Positions 34,339 to 44,116 are shown, counted from the first letter of the stretch. The stretch: DNA of 64,000 nt from Paratissierella segnis (GCF_014385195.1 NZ_JACRTG010000025.1:53113-117112); one strand, 5' to 3'. Notes: a model not told the origin generated them from the sequence alone. Numbers and translations: made by a program.

Positions 34339-35432
34339 TCTCCTTTTTCAACTGCCATGACTTTTTGGGAGTTGGCAACAATTTTCTTATGTTCCCATTT
34401 TGAAAGTAGCTTTTCAGCAGCAATAAATATTATAATAATCGCTTGAATAACACTAATGATTTCCGGCGGAATCTTAGAAGTTAAATTCAATGAATCGGCT
34501 GAAGTTTTCAAATATGCTAAAAAGAATGCCGCAAATGGGATTGTTTTTGGATTGTTTCGACATAAAACAGCTAACATAATTCCATCCCAACCATGGTTAG
34601 TAAATCCCGAATATACGAATCGACTATAGTTACCCAGAGTCTCTACACTACCTCCCATACCAGCAATTGCTCCTGAAAGTAGAGAAGTTAATACAATCGT
34701 TTTGTCAACCGGAATACCAGAATAAATTGCAAATCTTTTATTCGCTCCCACTGTACGTATGGAGTATCCAAAGGGTCTTTTATAAAGTAAAATCGAACCA
34801 AAAATTACAACTGCCAATCCAATTAATAATCCTATATGCAATCTATCATTCCCAAGAATACGAGGCAAAATAGCTGACTTTGCAAAGGAAAATGATGCTT
34901 CAAATCCTGCCGATGGATCCCTAAGCGGATTTAATATTATATAAAGTCCGCCATATAACGCTACATAGTTCATCATCAAGGATGAAACAATTGTAACAAC
35001 ATTGTACCTTACATTCATAATAGCAGGTATCCCCATGACTATAGCTCCAGTGACAGCTCCGGCCAATAGCGACAGTATAATATGAATCGGCGCCGGAATT
35101 CCTTCTATAATGGCAACAACAGTAGATGCCACAGCTCCAGCAAAAAATGCACCTTCCGCAGCAATATTGATTTGCCCTGCGGAATATATCAATGATACTG
35201 CCACTCCTGTGAATAATAGTGGAATCATCTTTGAAACAACAGTTATCATTCTACCAGTATTTGCTAATGGTCCTATTAACAAAGTACTAAAATCTTTAAT
35301 CGGATTATCGCTTACGGTTGAGATGAGAAAAAAAGCAAATATCAATGCGATAGTAACGGCCAACAGTGTTCGAATAATACTGAACATTCCTTCAATTTGT
35401 TTTGTTGTCTTTACTTTTTCTTTCTTACTCAT
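34335..35432 (-). CDS. nupP: Nucleoside ABC transporter permease (NupP type)
   Basis: Second BPD_transp_2 permease, 365 aa from ATG 35432 (MSKKEKVKTTKQ), which has GGAGGTG 6 nt upstream; the frame is open further, but earlier starts would lie deeper in the ATPase gene. Motifs: NIAAEGAFFAGAVASTVVA, GYSIRTVGANKRFAIYSGIPVDKTIVLTSLLSGAIAGMGGSVETLG. Pairs with NupQ. Confidence 0.9.
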   Translation of the reverse strand: MSKKEKVKTTKQIEGMFSIIRTLLAVTIALIFAFFLISTVSDNPIKDFSTLLIGPLANTGRMITVVSKMIPLLFTGVAVSLIYSAGQINIAAEGAFFAGAVASTVVAIIEGIPAPIHIILSLLAGAVTGAIVMGIPAIMNVRYNVVTIVSSLMMNYVALYGGLYIILNPLRDPSAGFEASFSFAKSAILPRILGNDRLHIGLLIGLAVVIFGSILLYKRPFGYSIRTVGANKRFAIYSGIPVDKTIVLTSLLSGAIAGMGGSVETLGNYSRFVYSGFTNHGWDGIMLAVLCRNNPKTIPFAAFFLAYLKTSADSLNLTSKIPPEIISVIQAIIIIFIAAEKLLSKWEHKKIVANSQKVMAVEKGD

Positions 35433-37017
35433 GTACAACACCTCCAATTTCTTCACTACTTTGGCTCTTTAGTCCTAGCATATATTCCCCTAGGATCTCT
35501 TCATTGACTAAAGAAGCATCCGGAAAATAGGCTGTAATCTTGCCACCATACATAACGATAATTCCGTCACTTCCATTTAATAATTCAGACAAATCGGCAG
35601 AAAACAATAAAGTTGCAGTATTTTCTTCATCTCGTAACTTAATCATTTTCTTTCTAATCAGTTCTTGAGCTCCAACGTCAATTCCTCTTGTAGGTTGACT
35701 GGCAATCAATAGCTTCAGTTTTGATGTAAATTCACGAGCAGCAACCACTTTTTGAATATTCCCTCCGGAAAGTGTTCGTATTTCAGCATCATATCCATCA
35801 GCCTTAATTAGATAGTTTTGGATTAACTCCTTTGATTTTGAAACTACATATTCCCAATTTATAAATCCATTTTTCTTATATTCTTCTTTATAGTATCTAT
35901 CAGATATGACATTCTCCGCTATACTTTGAGTTGCAGATGTACCATAAGTCATCCTATCTTCATGAATGACAGCAACTCCTTCTTCACGAATTTGTCTTAT
36001 ATTCATCCCTTTTATAGAGCGACCGTTAACCTTTATATCTCCATCTTGAATCGGCTCAAGTCCGGCTAAAACATTTGCCAACTCAGATTGTCCATTCCCT
36101 TCAACTCCCGCTACACCCAATATTTCTCCACTACGTATAGTAAAGTTCAAATCCTTGAAAGCATATAGCCCGAACTTGTTTTTATAACTTAAATTGGAAA
36201 CACTCAATACAGGTTTACCCGGATTTGACTTTTTCTTTTCAATATTTAAGAATACATCACGTCCAACCATCATTTTCGAAATATCCTGTTCAGAAACTGT
36301 TGCGGTATCTGTTGTGCTTACTGATTCTCCACCGCGTAGTACAGTGATACGATCGCATATTTCTTTAACTTCATTTAATTTATGCGATATAAAGACAATA
36401 GAATAACCTTTTTCTCGTAACTGTTTTAATTGTATGAATAATTCTCTTGTTTCCTGCGGTGTTAGAACCGCGGTTGGTTCATCTAACAGTAATATTTGTG
36501 CCCCATGCAACAACATCTTTAAGATTTCAACGCGTTGCTTATATCCTACGGACAAATCTCGAATTATAGCCTTAGGGTTTACATCCAAATCAAATTTTTT
36601 AGAAACCTCCTTGGTTCTATGAACAGCCTCATCATAATCAAAAGCAATACCCTTTACGGGCTCACTACCTAAAACCATATTTTCAGCAACACTCAATGAT
36701 TCAATCAACATAAAATGTTGATGCACCATTCCGATTCCATATTCTAATGCAATTAGAGGATTGGAAATATTTACTTCCCTACCAGCTAAAAGGATCCTCC
36801 CTTCTTCAGGTATCTCCTGACCAAATAAAACCTTCATCAATGTAGTTTTACCTGCTCCGTTTTCACCTACCAATCCATGAATCTCGCCTTTTCTTATGGT
36901 AAAATTGACATTTTTATTTGCAACAAAACCATTACCATATATTTTAGTGATATTTTCCATACTAAGTATGTCTTCACCAATATTTAAATCATCATAGACT
37001 TTTTTATTAAATTCCAT
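35425..37017 (-). CDS. nupO: Nucleoside ABC transporter ATPase, two ABC domains (NupO type)
   Basis: Duplicated ATPase of about 530 aa. First domain: GLVGENGAGKTTLMKVLFG, LSVGYKQRVEILKMLLHGAQILLLDEPTAVLTP. Second domain: GVAGVEGNGQSELANVLAG (degenerate Walker A, usual in this family), TLSGGNIQKVVAAREF. ATG 37017 (MEFNKKVYDDL) is chosen because GAGGT lies upstream. Its stop overlaps the nupP start by 8 bp. Confidence 0.93.
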   Translation of the reverse strand: MEFNKKVYDDLNIGEDILSMENITKIYGNGFVANKNVNFTIRKGEIHGLVGENGAGKTTLMKVLFGQEIPEEGRILLAGREVNISNPLIALEYGIGMVHQHFMLIESLSVAENMVLGSEPVKGIAFDYDEAVHRTKEVSKKFDLDVNPKAIIRDLSVGYKQRVEILKMLLHGAQILLLDEPTAVLTPQETRELFIQLKQLREKGYSIVFISHKLNEVKEICDRITVLRGGESVSTTDTATVSEQDISKMMVGRDVFLNIEKKKSNPGKPVLSVSNLSYKNKFGLYAFKDLNFTIRSGEILGVAGVEGNGQSELANVLAGLEPIQDGDIKVNGRSIKGMNIRQIREEGVAVIHEDRMTYGTSATQSIAENVISDRYYKEEYKKNGFINWEYVVSKSKELIQNYLIKADGYDAEIRTLSGGNIQKVVAAREFTSKLKLLIASQPTRGIDVGAQELIRKKMIKLRDEENTATLLFSADLSELLNGSDGIIVMYGGKITAYFPDASLVNEEILGEYMLGLKSQSSEEIGGVVHE

Positions 37018-37074
37018 AACAGACCTCTGCCTTTCAAACATCTTAGATATTTTATATCATCTGCTTAATAATTG

Positions 37075-37102
37075 GTTGAGCCCTATAAATTCAGGGCTCA
37101 AC
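37075..37102 (-). other. Intergenic hairpin between the BMP and ATPase genes
   Basis: GTTGAGCCCT / AGGGCTCAAC, perfect 10-bp stem with an 8-nt loop, 21 nt after the BMP stop, without a T run. Such hairpins commonly stabilise the upstream message so that the binding protein is made in excess over the membrane parts. Confidence 0.65.
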
Positions 37103-37122
37103 GTTTATTTCAAAATTTTTTG

Positions 37123-38247
37123 TTAATGTGATTTTGCTTCGGATTTTACTTTTTCAATCTCTTCAGTGGAAGCACCAAAAGCAGTACTTACTTTAATATT
37201 CCCACTGTCAATATCCTTAACAATTTTTTCGTATTCAGGCCATACATCGCTTGGAACTATAGCATTAGTATAATCATTTCTTACTAAATAAACTCCGCCT
37301 TCACCATGTGAAATAAATGTATGAGTTCCCCACTCAACATCTCCTTTGTTGATGGCTTCAAGAATAGGATAAACCATTCCGTGATAATCTTTGATTACTG
37401 AAGTCAATACATGCGATGCATCTTCCTTGCTTGTTGCTTCCAAACGTTCGGAATAATCAAAGTCTACTCCAATCAAATACTTATTAGCATCGGATGCAGC
37501 TTCAGCAACTCCTAAACCATTTTGACCAACAGCGAATACTACATCTGCTCCTTGTTGATATTGTGATAATCCTAATTCTTTCGCTAAAGCGGAGTCTGTA
37601 TGGTTACCAACGAATGAATATAGTACTTCGATTGATGGATCTACATAATTAACTCCCTCAATATAACCCATTAAAAAGTCGAGAATAGATGTGGATTCTA
37701 TAGCTCCGACAAATCCTACCACTTTATCTTCATTAGCAAGTTCTGCATTGCTTGTTGTTATTTGTGCAGCAAGTGCTCCTGCTAGAAAACCACCCTCATT
37801 TTGCAATACTTGTACAGAAATAACGTTGGAATTAGCTTCGTCAGAATAATCCATTTGAGTATCAAAGATTAAGAATTTTTGATCCGGATATTTTTTAGCG
37901 GTATTACCCAATGGCTCAATCATAGTTCCAAAACCGGTGACTATTAAGTCATATTCTCCGGATTCAGCAACTTGCATTAATGTAGACTCATACAATGATG
38001 CATCCATATTGCACTCAAATGTATCTACATTTCCATCAACAGTCTTAATATAGTCATTTATAGCAGCAAGTACATCATCGTTGTTAGTTCTCCCACCTAG
38101 TGTTCCGGTAACTACGAACATTATATTTTTATATGTCCCTTCTGCATCCGATTGATCATTGTTTGGTGATTTAGAACCATTAGAACATGCTGTTAAAACA
38201 AGCATCATTGCAATAAACAATACACCAATTTTATTAAATTTTTTCAT
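37123..38247 (-). CDS. nupN: BMP family nucleoside-binding lipoprotein
   Basis: Extracellular substrate-binding lipoprotein of the BmpA/PnrA family, 374 aa. Signal peptide with lipobox LTAC near residues 17-20; then a type-I periplasmic-binding fold (YKNIMFVVTGTLGGRTNNDDVLAAINDYI, GFVGAIESTSILDFLMGYIEGVNYVDPSIEVLYSFVGNHTD, ADVVFAVGQNGLGVAEAA). PnrA-like proteins bind purine and pyrimidine nucleosides. First gene of the transporter operon, with an unusual leader. Confidence 0.93.
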   Translation of the reverse strand: MKKFNKIGVLFIAMMLVLTACSNGSKSPNNDQSDAEGTYKNIMFVVTGTLGGRTNNDDVLAAINDYIKTVDGNVDTFECNMDASLYESTLMQVAESGEYDLIVTGFGTMIEPLGNTAKKYPDQKFLIFDTQMDYSDEANSNVISVQVLQNEGGFLAGALAAQITTSNAELANEDKVVGFVGAIESTSILDFLMGYIEGVNYVDPSIEVLYSFVGNHTDSALAKELGLSQYQQGADVVFAVGQNGLGVAEAASDANKYLIGVDFDYSERLEATSKEDASHVLTSVIKDYHGMVYPILEAINKGDVEWGTHTFISHGEGGVYLVRNDYTNAIVPSDVWPEYEKIVKDIDSGNIKVSTAFGASTEEIEKVKSEAKSH

Positions 38248-38254
38248 CTTTTTT

Positions 38255-38289
38255 GGTACATTTTTATTTTAATGTACCTTTTCCCTCCC
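38255..38289 (-). promoter_or_regulatory. Hairpin separating the SD from the start codon of the BMP gene
   Basis: On the minus strand the strong SD-like GGGAGGG (complement of 38283-38289) is followed by a hairpin GGTACATT / AATGTACC with an 8-nt loop (38255-38278), then seven bases and the ATG at 38247. Linear SD-to-ATG distance is about 35 nt; without the hairpin it would be about 11. An out-of-frame ATG within the hairpin opens a 5-codon frame whose TGA overlaps the BMP ATG. Confidence 0.55.
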
Positions 38290-38394
38290 TTAATAATGTA
38301 TTTAGTAAATGTAAAAAGCTTTATACTCAGAAAACGATGTCAATTATTCCACTACACGGAATATGTTTCTGTATAAAAGAATTTCATTGAATAA

Positions 38395-38423
38395 AGTATA
38401 CCAAGAGCTTAATTGGTTGTCAA
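38395..38423 (-). promoter_or_regulatory. Promoter of the nucleoside transporter operon
   Basis: On the minus strand TTGACA and TATACT with a 17-nt spacer, giving a leader of about 140 nt. The rest of 38290-38394 shows no recognised riboswitch. Confidence 0.75.
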
Positions 38424-38449
38424 GAATAAAATGATTATTACAAAAAAAC

Positions 38450-38476
38450 AAAGCACCAATTATTTAAAATCTGGTG
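38450..38476 (-). terminator. Terminator after the DUF2975-XRE pair
   Basis: AGCACCA / TGGTGCT stem with an AT-rich loop, followed on the minus strand by TTTGTTTTTTT. It separates the XRE gene from the transporter promoter. Confidence 0.7.
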
Positions 38477-38569
38477 CTAAAAAGTTAATATTTATATATA
38501 TTCCCAAAACCACTCGTCAAAATACCTCCTAAGTAAATTATCTCATTTAAATCTAGCTTGTCTTATACT

Positions 38570-38773
38570 TTACTCTTGATATTCTAATATATCTCCGGGT
38601 TGACAGTCTAAGGCTTTGCATATTGCGTCTAATGTTGAAAGCCTTATTGCCTTAGCTCTACCATTTTTAAGGATAGAAATATTGGCCATAGTTATACCTA
38701 CCTTTTCCGATAATTCAGTTACACTCATCTTCCTTTTAGCTAACATTACATCAATATTAATTATAATAGCCAT
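38570..38773 (-). CDS. Small XRE-family helix-turn-helix regulator (YozG-like)
   Basis: 67 aa; almost the whole protein is the HTH (MSVTELSEKVGITMANISILKNGRAKAIRLSTLDAICKALDCQPGDILEY). Nine bp after a DUF2975 membrane gene; this pair is widespread in Firmicutes, but the role is unknown. Confidence 0.92.
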   Translation of the reverse strand: MAIIINIDVMLAKRKMSVTELSEKVGITMANISILKNGRAKAIRLSTLDAICKALDCQPGDILEYQE

Positions 38774-38782
38774 TTTATCACC

Positions 38783-39259
38783 CTATATCGTATAATCATT
38801 TTCGTTTTTTATTTCGACTACTTTTGTTAGAAGTGCTTTTAATACTGATGAAAAAACTGAAATAATGAAACATGCAAATATAATTACCAACCCCAGTATA
38901 AATATTCCCGGATGTAAAGCATTATTAAGATTAAGAAAGACCATCCCAATAAAATATAATGCGATCTCAATAATAGTATATATTTGTATTCTCCCCAATG
39001 ATTTGCATGCATCTACAGTAAATGCCGTATTCTTGCTGATTAAGTTTAGTAGTTTAAAAGTATGAAATATTCCTAAGTAAAAAGGAATTGTCGTAATATA
39101 CAATCCATATAGTAACGGATACCGTAAATATGCATATTCAGGATTTTGTTCTGCTGAAACCCTCGCCATCTGAGGCAACCAAAATATACAAAGAAGTAGA
39201 ATAATTAAACCTACTAAAGCAACGGAAAATCTTAAAGCATTTACTCCGTATTTTTTCAT
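38783..39259 (-). CDS. DUF2975 family membrane protein
   Basis: 158 aa with four hydrophobic segments and a short charged tail. Companion of the small XRE regulator downstream, which may sense or control it. Function unknown. Confidence 0.85.
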   Translation of the reverse strand: MKKYGVNALRFSVALVGLIILLLCIFWLPQMARVSAEQNPEYAYLRYPLLYGLYITTIPFYLGIFHTFKLLNLISKNTAFTVDACKSLGRIQIYTIIEIALYFIGMVFLNLNNALHPGIFILGLVIIFACFIISVFSSVLKALLTKVVEIKNENDYTI

Positions 39260-39312
39260 ACAATCACATCCTATATATATTTAAATTAGTATATCATACA
39301 TTTTATCATATA

Positions 39313-40785
39313 TCAAAATATATTTATTGTTTCACGATATAAACAATTTTTCTTCTTTTCCAACAACTCATCTATTCTATTTATATATTCCTTTAAATCT
39401 TTAAAATTTGGTATCCTTCCAATTCTATTTTCTCTCATATAATATATTTTGGACGAAGAACCCATTCCCGCTCCAATTATCGTTTCTTTTTCTTCCATCA
39501 TGGAAATATTATATATACACTCATATCCTTCCTTGGCATAACCTATATTTTCAAAATTTCCAAGCATGTGTTTTTGCCTGTAAAGATAATAAGGGTTTAA
39601 GTGCATCTTCTCTGCAAACAATTTAGTTTCATCTATCATATTTTGAATGATATCAATATCTTTTCTATCAAATTTATCAATATTTTCACTATATTTTGAC
39701 CCGCGTTTTACAGCCAATGTATGAACGGTTAAATTCTCAGGATCAAGTTTTCCCAATAAATTTAATGTATGTCCAATTTCTTCTATCCCTTCGCCGGGAA
39801 GTCCTATGATTAAATCCATATTTATTGTTGGAATTCCAATATCTTTAGCCATGTTATATGCTTTTATTATATCCTGAGATGAATGATTTCTTCCTATAGT
39901 TTTTAAAGTCTTATCATTCATAGTTTGTGGGTTTATGCTAATTCTATTTATATTGTTGTCCTTTAGCATCTGTAATACTTCTTTATCGATAGTATCAGGT
40001 CTTCCTGCCTCTACGGTAAATTCTTTTATATGCTCTCCGAATTCTTGATAAACTGTCTGTATTATCCTTTCTAATTCTCTAATAGGTATGGAAGTAGGTG
40101 TTCCCCCTCCTATATATACGGAATCCAACTTCCTGTCTTTCATCATTTCTGATATGCATTTTAATTCATATATTAATGTATTAATATATTTAGGTATCTC
40201 ATCGTCAAATTTTTTTATCGGAAGAGAAGGAAATGAGCAGTAAATGCACCGTGTAGGACAAAACGGAATGCTTATATAAAGGCTATATCTATCATTGTCA
40301 ATGGGATAGATATATTTTTTTTGTTTTTTGGATATGTCTATTAGAAGTTTAGCATTATCTTTTCTTATTTTATACTCTTCTGTCAAAATATTAAATATAT
40401 TTATTTCATTAGTATCTTTTTCAAATAATTCATCTGCTATTTTACCGGGTCTGATTCCAGTCAAAATACCCCATGGCAAATGGGTATTAAGCTCTCTTTC
40501 CAAACAGTTATAAAGAGATTTCTTAATACCCACCCTTAATGTTTTATCCACTTCTCTATTTATATTGATTTTTTCAAGATTTTCCTCATAAGAGCTTAAT
40601 AGTTTTTTATTATAATATAAATTTGTAATACATCTGTTACATCTTACATTTAATTCTACCATGTAATCCTCTTTATTTGAATTTATATCATCAAGCTGAA
40701 CAATCTCTTCATTTGGAAAAAATACTCTTAATAGTTCATATATATCATGATTATAATCAAATCCGCTAATTGCTATTGATACCAT
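39313..40785 (-). CDS. hemZ: Coproporphyrinogen dehydrogenase-like radical SAM protein HemZ
   Basis: HemN-related radical SAM enzyme, 490 aa. About 165 N-terminal residues specific to HemZ precede the 4Fe-4S motif CPTRCIYC in LYISIPFCPTRCIYCSF, then YIGGGTPTSIPIRELE and the HemN-type segment GLPGEGIEEIGHTLNLL. HemZ is linked to anaerobic haem synthesis in Bacillus, but in clostridia without haem genes its role is unclear. Follows the MBL-fold gene by 15 bp. Confidence 0.92.
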   Translation of the reverse strand: MVSIAISGFDYNHDIYELLRVFFPNEEIVQLDDINSNKEDYMVELNVRCNRCITNLYYNKKLLSSYEENLEKININREVDKTLRVGIKKSLYNCLERELNTHLPWGILTGIRPGKIADELFEKDTNEINIFNILTEEYKIRKDNAKLLIDISKKQKKYIYPIDNDRYSLYISIPFCPTRCIYCSFPSLPIKKFDDEIPKYINTLIYELKCISEMMKDRKLDSVYIGGGTPTSIPIRELERIIQTVYQEFGEHIKEFTVEAGRPDTIDKEVLQMLKDNNINRISINPQTMNDKTLKTIGRNHSSQDIIKAYNMAKDIGIPTINMDLIIGLPGEGIEEIGHTLNLLGKLDPENLTVHTLAVKRGSKYSENIDKFDRKDIDIIQNMIDETKLFAEKMHLNPYYLYRQKHMLGNFENIGYAKEGYECIYNISMMEEKETIIGAGMGSSSKIYYMRENRIGRIPNFKDLKEYINRIDELLEKKKNCLYRETINIF

Positions 40786-40800
40786 TATTTCACCTTCAAA

Positions 40801-41427
40801 TTATCTTAAAAATGGATTCGTCGCTCTTTGTTCCCCTACTGTAGTGGGTTCTCCATGTCCAGGATACAACATTATATTATCCGGAAGAGTCAGTATTTTT
40901 TCTTTTATGGAATTCATTAGAATTCCATGATTACCTCCATAAAGATCTGATCTCCCAACAGAACCTTTAAATAAGGTATCACCGCAAAATAAATTTTCTT
41001 CTACTAACAAGCACATGCCTCCCATGGTATGCCCAGGAGTATGAATTATCCTTCCCTTTAATTCTCCAAATACTAATGTGTCCCCGTCTTCGACCGTCTT
41101 ATCAGGAGTTATTTCGATTTCTCCCATAGCCATAGTGCTTGATAAATTTAAACTTGCATCTTCCAACATTTCAGCATCCTCTTTATGGATTACCACAGGC
41201 ACATTCAATTTTTCTTTCAGTTCTTTTACACCACCGATATGATCTCCGTGTCCGTGTGTTAATACAATATATTTTACATGGATATTATTTTTATCCAGAT
41301 TAGAAACTATGTCATCGACATCTCCACCCGGATCAATTACAATCCCGCTTCTTGTTTTCTCAGAAAATACAATATAGCAATTTGCCGCATAAATTCCGGC
41401 AGGCTTAACTATTATTTTCAAAACCAT
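40801..41427 (-). CDS. MBL-fold metallohydrolase, glyoxalase II-like (YqgX type)
   Basis: 208 aa. The zinc motif THGHGDHIGG, HTPGHTMGGMCLL and LFCGDTLF, and the C-terminal YPGHGEPTTVGEQRATNPFL are typical of the small bacterial hydroxyacylglutathione-hydrolase-like family. Substrate not assigned; glutathione may be absent from this organism. Lies between dtd and hemZ. Confidence 0.9.
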   Translation of the reverse strand: MVLKIIVKPAGIYAANCYIVFSEKTRSGIVIDPGGDVDDIVSNLDKNNIHVKYIVLTHGHGDHIGGVKELKEKLNVPVVIHKEDAEMLEDASLNLSSTMAMGEIEITPDKTVEDGDTLVFGELKGRIIHTPGHTMGGMCLLVEENLFCGDTLFKGSVGRSDLYGGNHGILMNSIKEKILTLPDNIMLYPGHGEPTTVGEQRATNPFLR

Positions 41428-41432
41428 ACCTC

Positions 41433-41882
41433 CTAAAATATTTTTTTGCTATCCAATAATATGGTTACAGGTCCATTGTTTATAAGATTAACATCCATAT
41501 GTGCACCAAAGATACCTTTCTCAGTTTTAATTCCCAAGGATTTTGTTTTCTCTATAAATTCTTCATAATACATTTTACCAATATCCGGCCTTGCCGATTT
41601 TATAAAGCTGGGTCTCTTGCCCTTTCTTACATCTCCGTACAGCGTGAATTGTGATATTACCAAGAGCTCTCCTTTTACATCCATCAGAGATAAATTCATC
41701 TTATCATTTTCATCTTGAAAAATTCTAAGCCCTACAATTTTTTCAACTAAATACTCAAGATCTCGATCAGTATCTTCATCACCGACTCCCAGCAATACCA
41801 TTAGTCCATTACCTATTTCTCCAACTGCTTTCCCTTCAACCGAAACTGATGCTGTAGTTACTCTCTGAACAACTGCTCTCAT
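41433..41882 (-). CDS. dtd: D-aminoacyl-tRNA deacylase
   Basis: Hydrolyses D-aminoacyl-tRNAs and Gly mischarged on tRNA-Ala. Begins MRAVVQRVTTASVSVEGKAVGEIGNGLMVLLGV; SQFTLYGD and the cross-subunit NxGP-type motif (NLINNGPVTILLDS) are present. 149 aa. In the relA-dtd order typical of Firmicutes. Confidence 0.96.
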   Translation of the reverse strand: MRAVVQRVTTASVSVEGKAVGEIGNGLMVLLGVGDEDTDRDLEYLVEKIVGLRIFQDENDKMNLSLMDVKGELLVISQFTLYGDVRKGKRPSFIKSARPDIGKMYYEEFIEKTKSLGIKTEKGIFGAHMDVNLINNGPVTILLDSKKIF

Positions 41883-41928
41883 TTTATATCCTCCCGTATA
41901 TGAACTAAAGAATTAATTTTCTTGCGAA

Positions 41929-44094
41929 TTATACTGTGACTCTAAATACATCCATTACATTCTTTATCTTTCTCATCTTCTTCATCAGATCCTTTAACTG
42001 CTCTATATCATGAATTTCTAATGTGATATTGATTATGACTGTCTTATCCTTATTCGTCCTTGCATTAAGGGATAAAAGCCCTACATCCGCTTCATTTATT
42101 CTTAGTGCAATTTCGGCCAAAAGCCCTGGTCTATCTTCAGCTCTCAGTTGAATCTCAGCATGATAAGATGCCTTTTTTTGGTTACCCCACTCTACTTCAA
42201 TAAGTCTTTCCTCGTTTTCTCCATCTGCAAGTATATTAGGGCAATCCTTTCTATGAATAGATACTCCCCTACCTTTTGTTATAAATCCAATGATTTCATC
42301 ACCGGGTACAGGGTTGCAACATTTTGAAAAACGCACCTTTACATTGTCAATGCCTTTTACCGATACACCTTGTGTTGATTTTAGAGCTTTTTTGGGCTGC
42401 GATTGTTGTATTTTACTTTCAACAAAGGCTTTCTCATCAGTAATTTTATAAAAATCATTATAATAATCCCTTAATTTGAGTATTACTTGGTTTAGAGTTA
42501 TACTTCCATACCCTAATGCGGCATATAAATCATCTATCGCGTTTATGCTTAGCTTATTAGATACATTTTTAAGCCAGTCTTCTCTTAAAATATCCGATGT
42601 TTTATATCCTAATCTTTTTACTTCTCTTTCTAATAATTCTTTACCTTTAACAATATTTAAATCTTTCTCTTTCAATTTGAAAAACTGTCTTATTTTAGTC
42701 TTAGCTTGAGTACTTTTTACTATGTTTAGCCAGTCTCTACTTGGACCGTTGCTATTTGGATTAGTGATGATTTCTACTATATTACCGTTTTTCAGCTTAT
42801 GATTTAATGGTACTATTCTCCCGTCTACTTTTGCACCGACACATGAATTCCCCACTGCCGTATGAACCCTGTAGGCAAAGTCTATAGGAGTTGAACCATC
42901 AGGCAGGTTTATTACATCTCCTTTTGGTGTAAAAACAAATACCTCATCTGTAAATAAATCTATCTTCAGTGTTTCCATAAATTCTCTGGGATCTTTTAAT
43001 TCATTTTGCCATTCTAAAAGCTGCCTTAACCAAGTAAGCTTTTCATCAAAATTGTCTGATTTTGAATAGCCTTCCTTGTACTTCCAGTGGGCAGCAATTC
43101 CATATTCTGCTGTCCTATGCATTTCCCAAGTACGAATTTGGACTTCAAAGATTTCACCTTTAGGTCCGATTACTGTAGTATGAAGAGACTGATACATATT
43201 TGGCTTAGGCATGGCTATATAATCTTTAAACCTTCCCGGCAATGGCTTCCATAGTGTATGGACTATACCCAACGCACCATAACAATCCTTAATATTATCA
43301 ACTATAATCCTAACTGCAGTTAGGTCATATATTTGCTCAAACAATTTATCCTGATATACCATCTTTTTATAAATGCTATAAAAATTCTTTGGTCTGCCGC
43401 TTATTTCACATCGAATTCCCATTTCCGATAATTTTTCATATAATTCTTCTATTATTCCTTGTATAAATTCTTCTCTTTCAAGTCTTCTTTTTTGAACCTT
43501 TTCAACTAAATCATAATATCTTTCGGGATCCAAATACCTCAGTGACAAATCCTCTAATTCCCATTTTATCTTAGATATTCCAAGACGATGTGCAAGGGGG
43601 GCATAAATTTCCAACGTCTCAATTGCTTTTTCTTTTTTCTTTTCTTCTGTCATATACTCTAAAGTTCTCATATTATGCAATCTATCTGCAAGTTTTACGA
43701 TGATAACCCTTATATCCTTAGCCATAGCAAGAACCATCTTACGTAAATTTTCTGCTTGGTTTTCTTGCTTTGTCTTATATTGAAGTTTTTTTAATTTAGT
43801 GACACCGTCTACTAAATCAGCGACCTCAGTTCCAAATTCCTCGGCTATTGTTTCATAAGTTATATTTGTATCTTCGATTACATCATGAAGAAGCCCAGCT
43901 ATTATAGTAGCTGTATCCATGTTCATATCCGCTAATATTAGAGCGACGGCACAAGGATGTACAAAGTACTTTTCCCCCGAATTCCTCAATTGTGACTCAT
44001 GGGCAGTTTCAGCAAAATGATAAGCTTTGATTATGGCTTTCATATCAGCTTGAGGATTGTATTGTTCAATTTTTTGCAATAATTTTTCTAACAT
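41929..44094 (-). CDS. relA: Bifunctional (p)ppGpp synthetase/hydrolase Rel
   Basis: Long RSH protein, 721 aa. HD hydrolase domain (residues about 40-190, GLLHDVIEDT, LADRLHNMRTL), synthetase domain (about 230-350, YDLTAVRIIVDNIKDCYGALGIVHTLWKPLPGRFKDYIAMPKPNMYQSLHTTV), TGS domain (about 390-450), a Cys-containing helical/zinc-finger part (RFSKCCNPVPGDEIIGFITKGRGVSIHRKDC), and a C-terminal ACT domain. SD AAGGTGAG before ATG. Lies between recJ and dtd. Confidence 0.98.
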   Translation of the reverse strand: MLEKLLQKIEQYNPQADMKAIIKAYHFAETAHESQLRNSGEKYFVHPCAVALILADMNMDTATIIAGLLHDVIEDTNITYETIAEEFGTEVADLVDGVTKLKKLQYKTKQENQAENLRKMVLAMAKDIRVIIVKLADRLHNMRTLEYMTEEKKKEKAIETLEIYAPLAHRLGISKIKWELEDLSLRYLDPERYYDLVEKVQKRRLEREEFIQGIIEELYEKLSEMGIRCEISGRPKNFYSIYKKMVYQDKLFEQIYDLTAVRIIVDNIKDCYGALGIVHTLWKPLPGRFKDYIAMPKPNMYQSLHTTVIGPKGEIFEVQIRTWEMHRTAEYGIAAHWKYKEGYSKSDNFDEKLTWLRQLLEWQNELKDPREFMETLKIDLFTDEVFVFTPKGDVINLPDGSTPIDFAYRVHTAVGNSCVGAKVDGRIVPLNHKLKNGNIVEIITNPNSNGPSRDWLNIVKSTQAKTKIRQFFKLKEKDLNIVKGKELLEREVKRLGYKTSDILREDWLKNVSNKLSINAIDDLYAALGYGSITLNQVILKLRDYYNDFYKITDEKAFVESKIQQSQPKKALKSTQGVSVKGIDNVKVRFSKCCNPVPGDEIIGFITKGRGVSIHRKDCPNILADGENEERLIEVEWGNQKKASYHAEIQLRAEDRPGLLAEIALRINEADVGLLSLNARTNKDKTVIINITLEIHDIEQLKDLMKKMRKIKNVMDVFRVTV

Positions 44095-44116
44095 GGTCTC
44101 ACCTTCTTCAATTGCA

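Noticed and set aside
38290..38394. Purine or other riboswitch ahead of the nucleoside transporter
   Set aside because: I could not find the conserved loop bases of the purine aptamer.
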